A DNA stretch of 33,730 nt from Bacillota bacterium (GCA_018725275.1 QLUC01000003.1:1-33730), one strand, 5' to 3'; counted from the first letter of the stretch, positions 7,950 to 16,696 are shown. The notes: a model not told the origin generated them from the letters alone. Translations and numbers: made by a program.

Positions 7950-9920
7950 TTGACTATCTCCCAGTACATTTACTTGGTCGCCGTAGCAGCGTATGTGCTG
8001 CTCTTCCTCATGTTTAGTAGATTTTTTCTCTGGAAACGCTATGCTGAAAAACGCTACTGGCACGTTCGCCCCAATGTAACCATTTCCAGCATCTTAGAAA
8101 CAAGTAGGGTCTGCGAAAATCCATTGCCATTTTTTTCAATTCTCATTCCTGCCCGCAATGAATCCCAAGTAATCGAGAAAACCTTGCGACACATGCAGCA
8201 ACTCAATTATCCCAAAAATTCTTACGAAGTGATAGTGGTCACCGATGAAAAAGAAACTCTAGAAGCTGACCGCATCAAACCATCCACTATGAAGAAGACC
8301 CTTGCCTTCCTAATCGGCACCATGAAGGGGTGCCTTGAGCCATTGGGCAGTGAGGAACGTAGTCTTTCCCTTTCTGTGCTGAGTGAAATAGCCTTACTAG
8401 AATATCATACCACCAAGATGAAGGAGCACACGTGGCTCTCCCCCCTTGAATTGACCAATGAGCCAAGGTGGCGCTCGCGGGAGCTTATATCCACCCTGGC
8501 CACAGAGCTTATCCAGAGCCGCGGAAGGCTACACATGGGTCGTGTCTACTGCCTCTTGCGCCGTGCCTATCCGGGCAGTTCGGATGACGATATCGCCCGC
8601 CTTTACCCAAACTACCTTTGCTTAACCCTGCCCGTCATCGCCACCTTCGAAAGCCTAGCCGGTTCTTCCCATCCTCGCCTCCTGCATGCGGCCATAAAAT
8701 GCACCGCCCAGGCCGGACACAAGGTCACGCAAGACATTCTCGCTAGTTTTACTAATATCATTGCGCAAGGTATGTCTTCTTCTTTACAAAATCTCATCCA
8801 TACGGACGAAGTTCGCCATTTATGCCACGATGTCTATCCTTACTGCTTTCCCACCACGCAAAATATTGTCGCGCGAGTTTTAGGCGAAGGAAACATGCCC
8901 CACCCAGTAATCAAACATGTAGACGTTCCTCACGATTACGATGGATTATGGCTTAGCGGGCGCCAAGGTAGCCCTGTTCCCTCCACCAAGGGGCGCGCTT
9001 TAAACTATGCCCTGACGCGGGCGGTTTCTACTGAAACGGCCATCTGTGGTTTTTATGATGCCGAAAGTCGCCCGCAAGCTGATGTGCTGCTTTTTGTGGC
9101 CTATCAGAAGCTCACCCTAAAAAACGAAACAAAAATTTGGCAGGGTCCTGTCTTTCAAGTGCGCAATTTTTACGAAATGGGGCCATTTAGTAAGATAGCT
9201 TCCCTCTATCAAGCCATCGCTCATGACTGGTACTTGCCGGTGGTGTTTCGCCGCTTGCCATTTGTTGGCGGAACAAACCTCTATGTCGAGTTCAGCCTGC
9301 TTCAAGCGCTCGGTGGATATGACCACCAATCACTGACGGAGGACCTCGAGCTTGGCACGAGAGCGTACCTTACTACCGGGGCCTGGCCGGACTATCTACC
9401 CTATGCCAGTAGCGAGCAGACCCCCCCGAGTTTTCTCTCCTTTTATCGCCAACGCCTGCGTTGGGGAGCAGGGCACCTCCAGGTCATGGATAAAATACGG
9501 CGATCCGAGGGTAGTCCTCCGGCCCGCAAGGAACTTCTCTTACGGCATTTGTCTATTAAAGGTCCCTATGAATGGACTTTTTATCAGACCGTCACCTTAC
9601 TACCTCCCACCATGCTCTTTCTTTACCTGACAGGTAATGTCGACCCCAGCATCTTGCCTCCCTTTATCCGCATTCTTTTAAATGTCCTGAGCTTGGTGTA
9701 CATTTGTTTCACTTTCTATGCTTTTTTTCGCTATCGTCACTTCCTCGACCAAACGAGTCGCCCCCTCACTTGGTATGGCCATCTCGGAGTGGGAGCTGAA
9801 CTATGTTTCTTACCCCTAGCGGCCTTCTTTTTTCCGGTACCCTACACCAGCGCCATGATACTTAAAGCCATAGGGCGCTCACCAAAGACTTGGACCAAGA
9901 CCCCTCGCACCGGAGAATAA
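7950..9920 (+). CDS. GT2 membrane glycosyltransferase with a large inserted domain
   Basis: Processive-type family 2 glycosyltransferase of the cellulose/hyaluronan-synthase-like group, 656 residues. Seen: N-terminal membrane helix (6-28); start of the GT-A fold FFSILIPARNE (61-71) and YEVIVVTDE (92-100); then about 213 residues (roughly 104-316) that do not belong to the fold; then the fold resumes with VIKHVDVP (320-327), DAES (370-373, DxD-like metal/sugar-nucleotide site), TEDLE (463-467, catalytic acid region) and QRLRW (501-505, the QxxRW acceptor motif). Three C-terminal membrane helices lie at about 546-562, 571-593 and 612-630. TTG start with AGAGGTGA 6 nt upstream. Donor and polymer are unknown. 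It is divergent from the dehydratase gene and alone on its strand until csoR. Confidence 0.85.
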   Translation: MTISQYIYLVAVAAYVLLFLMFSRFFLWKRYAEKRYWHVRPNVTISSILETSRVCENPLPFFSILIPARNESQVIEKTLRHMQQLNYPKNSYEVIVVTDEKETLEADRIKPSTMKKTLAFLIGTMKGCLEPLGSEERSLSLSVLSEIALLEYHTTKMKEHTWLSPLELTNEPRWRSRELISTLATELIQSRGRLHMGRVYCLLRRAYPGSSDDDIARLYPNYLCLTLPVIATFESLAGSSHPRLLHAAIKCTAQAGHKVTQDILASFTNIIAQGMSSSLQNLIHTDEVRHLCHDVYPYCFPTTQNIVARVLGEGNMPHPVIKHVDVPHDYDGLWLSGRQGSPVPSTKGRALNYALTRAVSTETAICGFYDAESRPQADVLLFVAYQKLTLKNETKIWQGPVFQVRNFYEMGPFSKIASLYQAIAHDWYLPVVFRRLPFVGGTNLYVEFSLLQALGGYDHQSLTEDLELGTRAYLTTGAWPDYLPYASSEQTPPSFLSFYRQRLRWGAGHLQVMDKIRRSEGSPPARKELLLRHLSIKGPYEWTFYQTVTLLPPTMLFLYLTGNVDPSILPPFIRILLNVLSLVYICFTFYAFFRYRHFLDQTSRPLTWYGHLGVGAELCFLPLAAFFFPVPYTSAMILKAIGRSPKTWTKTPRTGE

Positions 9921-9930
9921 CCGCCAGAAC

Positions 9931-9960
9931 TCGACAAGCGGTCTTTCCCTTTGGTACAAT
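9931..9960 (+). promoter_or_regulatory. Sigma-A-type promoter for the csoR-like gene
   Basis: TCGACA (9931-9936, 5 of 6 to TTGACA) and TACAAT (9955-9960, 5 of 6 to TATAAT) are separated by 18 bp. The predicted transcription start falls at about 9967, the first base of the inverted repeat described next. Confidence 0.6.
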
Positions 9961-9966
9961 AAAAAA

Positions 9967-9987
9967 GGATCCCCTTGATGGGGATCC
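9967..9987 (+). promoter_or_regulatory. Perfect inverted repeat, candidate CsoR-family operator
   Basis: GGATCCCC and GGGGATCC are perfect 8-bp arms around TTGAT. The repeat starts at the predicted transcription start and lies between the promoter and the ribosome-binding site of the CsoR-family gene. CsoR/RcnR-type operators are G/C-tract inverted repeats flanked by A/T pairs, so autoregulation through this site is plausible. The spacing does not exactly match the published CsoR operator types, and the same sequence could act only as an mRNA hairpin. Confidence 0.5.
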
Positions 9988-10001
9988 GAGGGAGGAAGCT
10001 C

Positions 10002-10298
10002 ATGGAACAACATACCCAGAACAAAAATGTTATTACCAGGCTAGCGAAGATCAGTGGCCACCTTGAGGCAGTGAAAAAAATGGCGGCAGAGGGGCGAGAA
10101 TGCAGCGAACTACTCACCCAACTGTCTGCCATCATCGGCGCACTTAATGGGGTCAGCCGGGTAATTCTCGAAGACCACATCAGTCACTGCCTCGTGGGAT
10201 CAATTGGGGAGGGCAAACAAGAATCACTAGATAAACTCTTTGATGCCGTTGACAAGTACTTGGGCACAAATACGAAACGCCTTGAGAGCCCACACTAA
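10002..10298 (+). CDS. csoR: CsoR/DUF156-family metal-sensing transcriptional repressor
   Basis: Small all-helical repressor, 98 residues from the ATG at 10002 (GGGAGGAAGCTC immediately upstream; an in-frame ATG at 9975 falls inside the inverted repeat and is rejected). Seen: the DUF156 core with C34, H59 and C63, spaced exactly as the Cu(I) ligands of CsoR (Cys-x24-His-x3-Cys), so copper is the first guess. Relatives sensing nickel/cobalt, formaldehyde or persulfide differ at these positions. Family members release their operator when they bind ligand. No copper ATPase or chaperone lies nearby; the only downstream gene is a DUF3147 membrane protein 20 bp away, which makes the regulated function unclear. 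The gene name reflects family only. Confidence 0.82.
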   Translation: MEQHTQNKNVITRLAKISGHLEAVKKMAAEGRECSELLTQLSAIIGALNGVSRVILEDHISHCLVGSIGEGKQESLDKLFDAVDKYLGTNTKRLESPH

Positions 10299-10318
10299 GG
10301 TTAGAAGGAAGTTTTAAC

Positions 10319-10666
10319 ATGCAATTTGTCGTAAAAACCATCATTTCTGCTTTGCTTATCGCGACTATATCTACAGTTAGCCGCCGTCTGCCCATGCTCG
10401 GCGCTATCATCGCCTCGTTGCCGTTGACCTCGATCCTAGCTATGATCTGGCTCTATACCGACACACAAGATATCCACAAAGTGATTGCTTTATCCCAGGG
10501 TATTAGCTGGATAATACTACCTTCATTAGTGTTTTTTATTGCTTTTCAACTATTGCTCAGGCGAAACATTCACTTTTACCCGGCCTTGGCCATGGCCTCC
10601 TTGGTCATGATCGCCGCTTACTATGTCTACCTCAATATTCTCGGACGATTTGGTGTGCGCTTATAG
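10319..10666 (+). CDS. DUF3147 family integral membrane protein
   Basis: A 115-residue hydrophobic protein with about four membrane helices (roughly 4-20, 26-46, 58-82, 90-108), matching the DUF3147 family; its function is unknown. The segment SRRLPMLGAIIASLPLTSILAMIWLY is the most family-like part. The ATG is preceded by AAGGAAG 7 nt upstream. It lies 20 bp behind the CsoR-family gene and is probably co-transcribed and co-regulated with it, so a metal- or stress-linked transport role is a reasonable guess. Its stop is 4 bp from the convergent gyrA stop, with no terminator between. Confidence 0.78.
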   Translation: MQFVVKTIISALLIATISTVSRRLPMLGAIIASLPLTSILAMIWLYTDTQDIHKVIALSQGISWIILPSLVFFIAFQLLLRRNIHFYPALAMASLVMIAAYYVYLNILGRFGVRL

Positions 10667-10670
10667 TACT

Positions 10671-13115
10671 CTACTCCTCCAAAGACTCAGGCTTCTGTAC
10701 CACCCTAGCGATCGCCACTACGGAGTCGTTTTGGTCGAGGCGGATAATGGTCACGCCTTGCGTGGAACGACCAAGTTGCGAGATGCTCCTCATGTCCATG
10801 CGGATAATGATGCCTTGCTCCGTGATGACCATAAGATCGTCTTCTGAATTGACAGCGCGCAGGCAGACCACTTCACCATTGCGCTCCGTCATCTTGACGG
10901 TGCGTATGCCTTTGCCGCCCCTGGTCTGTTTACGGTATTCCTCGATGGCTGATCTTTTGCCAAAACCATTTTGTGTCACCACGAGCAGAGCGACGCCTTC
11001 TTTAACAATATCCATCCCGATACAGTAATCACCTGGCTCTAACTGTATCCCCTTGACTCCTTGGGTGTCACGACCCATGGCGCGCACATCGCCCTCATCA
11101 AAGCGAATCGCCATGCCGAGTCGCGTGCCAAGCACAATCTCTTGTTGTCCGTCGGTGACGCGGACGGCAATGAGTTCGTCATTCTCTTTTAAAGAAATGC
11201 CAATCAAACCATTGTTTCTGATAGAGGCATACTCCATTAGACTCGTCTTCTTGACCATGCCTAGGCGGGTGGCCATAAAGAGGTACTCTTCCGTCGCCGC
11301 TGTCTCCTTTAAGGGAATGACGGCGGTGATTTTTTCTTTGGCCTCGAGCGCAATGAGATTGACAAGGGCCAACCCGCGAGCCTGTCGGCTAGCCTCGGGC
11401 ACCTCATGCACCTTGGTGCGGTATACCCGACCCTTGCTGGTGAAAAAGTATAGATAGTGATGCGTCGTGGTGATGAAGAGATTCTCGACGAAGTCTTCTT
11501 CGCGCGTGCCCATGGCGGTTACACCGCGTCCGCCGCGCCGCTGACTGCGGTAAGTCTCTAGCGGCAGGCGCTTAATATACCCTTGGTGGGTGAGGGTGAC
11601 GACAACATCTTCTTCGGCAATAAGGTCTAGGGTGCCCAAGTCGGCAACCGTCTCGACTATTTCGCTGCGCCTTGCGTCGCCATGGCGTCTTTTGATATCG
11701 CTAATTTCGCTCTTGATGAGGGCGAGGAGGATTTTTTCATCGCCAAGAATGTTTTTTAATTGATTTATTAAAGCCGCTAACTCTCTTTTTTCATTTTCTA
11801 ATTTTTCACGCTCTAGCCCCGTGAGTCGGGCCAGACGCATATCCAAGATGGCCTGTGCTTGTTTTTCTGAAAAAGTGAACGCGGCCATGAGGTTTTGTTT
11901 GGCCAATTCCGTGGTTGCCGAAGCGCGGATGGTGGAAATAATGGCGTCAATATGGTCTAGCGCGTGCAGCAATCCGGCGATGATATGGTCTCTGGCTTCG
12001 GCTTTGTCTAAGTCAAACTTAGTCCGGCGACTGACCACTTCTTTTTGGTGCTGTAGATAATAGTGGAGCATCTCTTTTAGGGTGAGGGTCCGGGGCTGCC
12101 CATCAACGAGGGCGAGCAAGATTACGCCAAAGGTCGTCTCCATTTGGCTGTGTTTGTGTAGCTGGTTTAAGATGACCTCGCTATTGGCATCACGGCGTAG
12201 CTCGATGACGACCCTAATGCCCTCGCGGTCGCTCTCGTCGCGCAGGTCGGTGATGCCCTCAATCTGCTTATTCCGCACCAGTTCAGCAATACGCTCAATC
12301 ATCTTCGCTTTGTTGACTTGGTATGGGACCTCGTTGACTATGATCCTAGTCTTACCATTGTGCATCTTTTCGAGGCGAGTTTTGGAGCGAATACGCACCG
12401 AACCTCTGCCGGTATGATAGGCCTGCATGAAACCATCACGTCCGAGAATTAAACCACCGGTTGGAAAGTCCGGCCCTTTGATGTGCTGGGTCAGCTCGGC
12501 GATCGTGATCTCGGGGTTGTCAATCATAGCAATCACGGCGTCAATCAATTCGCTTAAATTGTGGGGGGGGATATTCGACGCCATCGCCACCGCAATGCCC
12601 GAGGTGCCATTGGCCAAAAGGTTAGGAATGCGCGCCGGCAGCACTAAGGGCTGTTCAAGGGTGTCATCAAAATTAGGGCCCATGTTGACGGTGTTCTTGT
12701 CTAGGTCGGCCAGCATATCCATGGCGAAGGTTTCGAGGCGCGCCTCGGTATAACGCATGGCCGCAGCGGAATCTCCATCGATAGAACCGAAATTACCATG
12801 GCCATCAATCAAAGGATAGCGCGAAGAAAAGCCTTGCACCAGCCTAACCATGGTGTCGTAGATAACCCCATCGCCATGCGGATGATACTTACCTAAAACC
12901 TCGCCCACGATGCGCGCACTCTTTTTGTGTGGTTTGTCAGGGGTGAAGCCCAATTCGTGCATCGCATAGAGGATGCGGCGATGAGCCGGTTTTAAGCCAT
13001 CCCGGACATCAGGCAGGGCCCTCGCGACGATGACACTCATGGCATAGTTGATGTATGATTTCTGAACCTCGTCTTCTATCTTGATTTTTTCGATGCGTCC
13101 GTGAGTATAGTCCAT
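10671..13115 (-). CDS. gyrA: DNA gyrase subunit A
   Basis: Breakage-reunion subunit of DNA gyrase, the A2B2 enzyme that introduces negative supercoils. Seen, numbering from the ATG at 13115 (814 residues): catalytic Tyr122 in AAAMRYTEARLE, conserved GLKPAHRRILY (40-50), the winged-helix and tower region, and six C-terminal beta-pinwheel repeats including a GyrA-box-like QRRGGRG. The quinolone-resistance region reads HPHGDGVIYD: the position equivalent to E. coli Ser83 is glycine (codon GGG), while the Asp87 equivalent is kept. ATG at 13121 is an equally possible start; 13115 has GAGGG 6 nt upstream. It follows gyrB by under 20 bp and is the last gene of the leftward dnaA cluster. Confidence 0.97.
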   Translation of the reverse strand: MDYTHGRIEKIKIEDEVQKSYINYAMSVIVARALPDVRDGLKPAHRRILYAMHELGFTPDKPHKKSARIVGEVLGKYHPHGDGVIYDTMVRLVQGFSSRYPLIDGHGNFGSIDGDSAAAMRYTEARLETFAMDMLADLDKNTVNMGPNFDDTLEQPLVLPARIPNLLANGTSGIAVAMASNIPPHNLSELIDAVIAMIDNPEITIAELTQHIKGPDFPTGGLILGRDGFMQAYHTGRGSVRIRSKTRLEKMHNGKTRIIVNEVPYQVNKAKMIERIAELVRNKQIEGITDLRDESDREGIRVVIELRRDANSEVILNQLHKHSQMETTFGVILLALVDGQPRTLTLKEMLHYYLQHQKEVVSRRTKFDLDKAEARDHIIAGLLHALDHIDAIISTIRASATTELAKQNLMAAFTFSEKQAQAILDMRLARLTGLEREKLENEKRELAALINQLKNILGDEKILLALIKSEISDIKRRHGDARRSEIVETVADLGTLDLIAEEDVVVTLTHQGYIKRLPLETYRSQRRGGRGVTAMGTREEDFVENLFITTTHHYLYFFTSKGRVYRTKVHEVPEASRQARGLALVNLIALEAKEKITAVIPLKETAATEEYLFMATRLGMVKKTSLMEYASIRNNGLIGISLKENDELIAVRVTDGQQEIVLGTRLGMAIRFDEGDVRAMGRDTQGVKGIQLEPGDYCIGMDIVKEGVALLVVTQNGFGKRSAIEEYRKQTRGGKGIRTVKMTERNGEVVCLRAVNSEDDLMVITEQGIIIRMDMRSISQLGRSTQGVTIIRLDQNDSVVAIARVVQKPESLEE

Positions 13116-13130
13116 TATCATCCCTCATCC

Positions 13131-15044
13131 CTATACGTCTAAGTTTGTGACCTGACGAGCATACCGCTCGATAAATTCACGGCGTGGCTCAACCTTATCG
13201 CCCATGAGAATGGTAAAAATTTCATCTGCCAGCATTGTTTCTTCGAGTGTGACTTGCAAAAGGATTCTCTGATGGGGGTTCATCGTGGTACTCCACAACT
13301 GTTCGGCATTCATTTCACCAAGACCCTTGTACCTTTGAATCGTGACCGAGCTGCCCCTCCCAATTTCTTTTAAGTTCCGCTCTAATTCTTCATCGTTATA
13401 GCAGTAACGCTCTGTCTTACCCTTTTTTATTAAGTAAAGGGGCGGCTGGGCGATGTACAAATATCCAGCCTTGATTAAGGGCTGCATGTAGCGGAAGAAA
13501 AAGGTCAGTAACAAGGTGCGGATATGGGAGCCATCGATGTCGGCATCAGCCATAATGATCACTTTATGGTAGCGAGCCTTGGCCACTTGAAAATCATCGC
13601 CGATGCTCGTGCCCATGGCGGTGATGATCATGCGAATTTCTTCATGGTTTAGTATTTTGTCCAGGCGCGCTTTTTCGACGTTGAGTATTTTTCCCCCTAA
13701 GGGTAAAATGGCCTGAAATTTACGGTCACGTCCTTGTTTGGCGCTGCCGGCGGCCGAGTCACCTTCCACTAAGTACAATTCACAAAGGCTTGGATCGGTC
13801 ACTGAACAATCCGCCAGCTTACCGGGCAGCGGTGTAATGTCAAGGGCGCTCTTGCGCCTCGTTAATTCTCTGGCACGACGGGCCGCTTCGCGGGCCTGAG
13901 AGGCTATGACTGCTTTCTCGATGATTTTCTTTCCCACACTCGGGTTTTGTTCGAGAAAAGCAGTTAAACCTTCCCCGACAAAAGAATCAATCATGCCGCG
14001 TACATCGGAATTACCTAGTTTAGTCTTGGTCTGTCCTTCGAACTGCGGGGCTAACAGGCGCACACTGATGACCGCGGTAAGTCCTTCGCGAATATCCTCT
14101 CCGGTGAGGTTGGCATGTTGCTCCTTGATGATGTTAAATTTGCGGGCAAAGTCATTGAGCGTCCTGGTCAAGGCTATTTTAAAGCCCGCTTCGTGACTGC
14201 CCCCCTCCGATGTGTGGATATTATTTACAAAGGAATAGATGAATTCCGTATAGCCATCGTGATACTGCATGGCAATGTCAAAATAATATCCGCCTTCTTT
14301 TTCCAGAGAAAAGGCGATTGCGTCTTTATGGATGACATTTTTGTTTTTGTTTAAGTGATTGACAAATGATTTTATGCCACCCTCATAATGAAAAGTCTCG
14401 CTCACATCCGAACGCTCATCAATGAAGTTGATGCGAAGCCCATGCATGAGGAAGGCTATTTCGCGCAAGCGCAGAGATAGGGTTTCATGCGAAAAGGTTA
14501 TATCTTCAAATATCTCCGTATCCGGCTTGAAACGAACAAACGTGCCCGTCTGATCGCTAGGGCCTTTTCTTACGAGTTCGCTCTGGGGCACTCCCCTTGA
14601 ATAGCTCTGCTCATAGACCCCGCCCTCGCGCCTTATTTCTAAGACCAGCCATTCGGAAAGGGCATTGACCACCGAGGCCCCGACACCATGAAGTCCGCCC
14701 GAAACCTTGTAGCCGCCACCGCCAAATTTAGCCCCGGCATGAAGTACGGTGTAAGCAGTCTCTGCAGCTGTCCGGCCGGTTTGGCGATGCAATCCTACCG
14801 GTATTCCTCGACCATCATCTTTTACACTTACACTGCCGTCAGTAAATACTTTTATTTCTATGTTTTTACAATAACCAGCCAATGCCTCATCAACGGAGTT
14901 GTCTACTATTTCCCAAACTAAGTGATGTAATCCCCGGGAGCTGGTCGACCCTATGTACATACTGGGTCTTTTCCTGACAGCTTCTAGCCCTTCAAGAACC
15001 TGAATTTGTTCTGCACCATAGTTGCCGTTTTCTATTGATGACAC
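13131..15044 (-). CDS. gyrB: DNA gyrase subunit B
   Basis: ATPase subunit of DNA gyrase, 637 residues, the length of the short Gram-positive form without the enterobacterial insert. Seen: N-terminal GHKL ATPase with EIVDNSVDEALAG, DDGRGIPVG and LHGVGASVVNALS; transducer domain; TOPRIM domain with EGDSAAGSA and DADIDGSHIRTLLLTFFFR; and the C-terminal YKGLGEMNAEQLW tail. The GTG start has AAGGTGG 7 nt upstream. It lies 86 bp downstream of remB, with a possible extended -10 promoter in the gap, and directly before gyrA. Confidence 0.97.
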   Translation of the reverse strand: MSSIENGNYGAEQIQVLEGLEAVRKRPSMYIGSTSSRGLHHLVWEIVDNSVDEALAGYCKNIEIKVFTDGSVSVKDDGRGIPVGLHRQTGRTAAETAYTVLHAGAKFGGGGYKVSGGLHGVGASVVNALSEWLVLEIRREGGVYEQSYSRGVPQSELVRKGPSDQTGTFVRFKPDTEIFEDITFSHETLSLRLREIAFLMHGLRINFIDERSDVSETFHYEGGIKSFVNHLNKNKNVIHKDAIAFSLEKEGGYYFDIAMQYHDGYTEFIYSFVNNIHTSEGGSHEAGFKIALTRTLNDFARKFNIIKEQHANLTGEDIREGLTAVISVRLLAPQFEGQTKTKLGNSDVRGMIDSFVGEGLTAFLEQNPSVGKKIIEKAVIASQAREAARRARELTRRKSALDITPLPGKLADCSVTDPSLCELYLVEGDSAAGSAKQGRDRKFQAILPLGGKILNVEKARLDKILNHEEIRMIITAMGTSIGDDFQVAKARYHKVIIMADADIDGSHIRTLLLTFFFRYMQPLIKAGYLYIAQPPLYLIKKGKTERYCYNDEELERNLKEIGRGSSVTIQRYKGLGEMNAEQLWSTTMNPHQRILLQVTLEETMLADEIFTILMGDKVEPRREFIERYARQVTNLDV

Positions 15045-15076
15045 CTCTCCACCACCTTTTTTTGTGCCTATTCTTT

Positions 15077-15085
15077 ATCATAGCA
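15077..15085 (-). promoter_or_regulatory. Possible extended -10 promoter for gyrBA
   Basis: On the minus strand TGC-TATGAT forms an extended -10 element about 32 bp before the gyrB GTG, in the remB-gyrB gap. No convincing -35 hexamer is seen at 16-18 bp, as is common for extended -10 promoters. A small CGTGA/TCACG hairpin lies just upstream at 15116-15129 and might partly end the recF-remB transcript. Confidence 0.35.
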
Positions 15086-15130
15086 GGTATCTACTCCGTG
15101 TTGTAGTAAAAGATTCGTGATTTGTCACGG

Positions 15131-15388
15131 CTACGTGAATTTTGTTTTACTGAGAAAGTTGCTGCGCCGGCGCAAGGTAGCACCGGCTATGGCGGAGAGA
15201 TATATTTTGTCATTGGTCACGACAAATGCCTTGGGAATCTGATCGTTAGCCACGTTGACGTGCATGTTGCGTGAATGTGTTTGCTTGAGAAATTCTCTGG
15301 TTGACACTGCCTTGGCAGTCTTGATATCAAAGACACCGATAACCTGGTCACTAGGGATAATAAAATCCCCACCCAAATGAAGAAACAC
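15131..15388 (-). CDS. remB: DUF370 protein RemB (YaaB-like)
   Basis: An 85-residue DUF370 protein in the recF-gyrB gap, the same place as B. subtilis yaaB/remB. Seen: MFLHLGGDFIIPSDQVIGVFDI and the following TAKAVSTREFL, characteristic of the RemB branch. In B. subtilis RemB supports expression of extracellular-matrix genes, and its paralogue RemA binds DNA; the role here is inferred from position and family. The GTG start shares one base with the recF stop (TAGTG), so translation is coupled. The C-terminus is lysine/arginine-rich. Confidence 0.88.
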   Translation of the reverse strand: MFLHLGGDFIIPSDQVIGVFDIKTAKAVSTREFLKQTHSRNMHVNVANDQIPKAFVVTNDKIYLSAIAGATLRRRSNFLSKTKFT

Positions 15389-16497
15389 TAAATCACCTTG
15401 CCTTGCCGAATATTTATGATATTGCAGTATTCTCTATCGCCTGACCATGGCCACTCTAGTGTCTCCGTACCGGTGATGAGCGCTTGAACCCTGTCACTTA
15501 AAGTAGCAAGCAGCAGTTGACGGCGTTTTTGATCGAGCTCAGAAAAGACGTCATCAAGGAGTAATATGGGGTAATCGCCGGTAACTTTATACATGTACTC
15601 CAATTCGGCCAGCTTCAAGCTAAGTACTGCGGTGCGTTGTTGTCCCTGCGAGGCATAGTCTGCGGCCGATAGTCCGTTGATCAAAAAAAACAGATCATCA
15701 CGATGAGGCCCTATGGTGGTAATGCCACGGGCAACTTCCTCTGTTTGTCTTCTCTGTAGACTTTCAGTGACTTCAATTGGGGTATAGAGATGGCTATTTT
15801 TGACTAATGAACTCATGTACTTTAAAGAAAGGTTCTCCTTGCCTTGATTAATGCCCTTACTGATGGCGGCATAAGAGGTGGTCAATTCGTTGACTGCCTT
15901 AAATCTGCGTTCCGTTACTTGACAAGCCAAGGTAGCTAGTTGCTCGGTCCAGGGCCAAATTTCTGTAGGGCGCATTCTTCCCCTTTGTACTGCCTTTAAA
16001 CATTCGTTCCTTTGTCTGAGTACCCTACCGTACTGCTGTAGTACGCTAAGGTATACCCGGTCAATTTGCGAAAGCAAGATGTCAAGAAATCGTCGGCGAA
16101 GTCCAGGTGCCCCTTTGATGATATTCAAGTCATCGGGAGAGAAACACACAACATTAAGGATGCCTATAAAATCAGCAAGGCGTACTACGGGAACTCCTGA
16201 AACCTTGGCTTGTTTCTTGTTTTGTTTTTGTGAGTAGCTTATTTCTAGAGTATGTTTAATATTTCCTTGAAGGACGGCTTCTCCACTAACATAAAAGTTG
16301 TCTCTGTCAATGAAAACCATGTCTTTTTCGTGGGCTTGACGATACGACTTGGTGGTGGCCAAGAGAAACAGCGACTCAAGTAGGTTACTCTTACCTTCAC
16401 CATTACTGCCGACGATAAGGTTGATATGGGGAGAAAATGAGACATCTTCCGCGAAGTAGTTGCGAAAATTCCTCAGTCTAACGCTCTCTACCCACAT
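15388..16497 (-). CDS. recF: DNA replication and repair protein RecF
   Basis: SMC-like ATPase of the RecFOR pathway that loads RecA at single-strand gaps. Seen over 369 residues: Walker A GSNGEGKS (30-37), the ABC signature region ASQGQQRTAVLSLKLAE, and Walker B ILLLDDVFSELD, followed by a C-terminal ITGTETLEW segment. ATG begins 1 bp after the stop of the S4 protein gene, a tight junction also seen in other Bacillota origin clusters. Confidence 0.96.
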   Translation of the reverse strand: MWVESVRLRNFRNYFAEDVSFSPHINLIVGSNGEGKSNLLESLFLLATTKSYRQAHEKDMVFIDRDNFYVSGEAVLQGNIKHTLEISYSQKQNKKQAKVSGVPVVRLADFIGILNVVCFSPDDLNIIKGAPGLRRRFLDILLSQIDRVYLSVLQQYGRVLRQRNECLKAVQRGRMRPTEIWPWTEQLATLACQVTERRFKAVNELTTSYAAISKGINQGKENLSLKYMSSLVKNSHLYTPIEVTESLQRRQTEEVARGITTIGPHRDDLFFLINGLSAADYASQGQQRTAVLSLKLAELEYMYKVTGDYPILLLDDVFSELDQKRRQLLLATLSDRVQALITGTETLEWPWSGDREYCNIINIRQGKVI

Positions 16498-16498
16498 T

Positions 16499-16696
16499 CT
16501 AGGTGATTAGATAAATCTGGCTATCTATAGTGACCTGGTCACCAGGATACAGTTTGCGGCCGCGGCGCTCTTCTTTTTCACCATTAACCAACACCAGATT
16601 ATTGATTAAATAGTTTTTCGCTTCTCCCCCACTAGAAGTGATGTTAGTGTTTTTAAGAAATTGTCCCAGAGTTATATGTTCTTTCACCACTATCAC
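16499..16696 (-). CDS. yaaA: S4-domain RNA-binding protein YaaA
   Basis: A 65-residue stand-alone S4-like domain protein located between dnaN and recF, as in B. subtilis yaaA. Seen: ITLGQFLKNTNITSSGGEAKNYLINNLVLVNGEKEERRGRKLYPGDQV, the S4 core with its VNGE turn and RRGRKLYPGD basic loop. A role with RNA, probably in ribosome maturation, is assumed from the family. GTG at 16696 abuts AGAGG; GTG codons at 16690 or 16687 fit the ribosome-binding spacing better and would remove 2 or 3 residues. Confidence 0.9.
   Translation of the reverse strand: MIVVKEHITLGQFLKNTNITSSGGEAKNYLINNLVLVNGEKEERRGRKLYPGDQVTIDSQIYLIT

Noticed and set aside
8259..8898. Glycosyltransferase insert as a frameshift or inserted gene fragment
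   Set aside because: The frame is continuous with normal-looking amino-acid composition on both sides, and no in-frame mobile-element protein or terminal repeats are visible.
9975..10001. Longer start (ATG 9975) for the CsoR-family gene
   Set aside because: It lies in the loop of the inverted repeat and lacks a ribosome-binding site; ATG 10002 has a strong one and fits family length.
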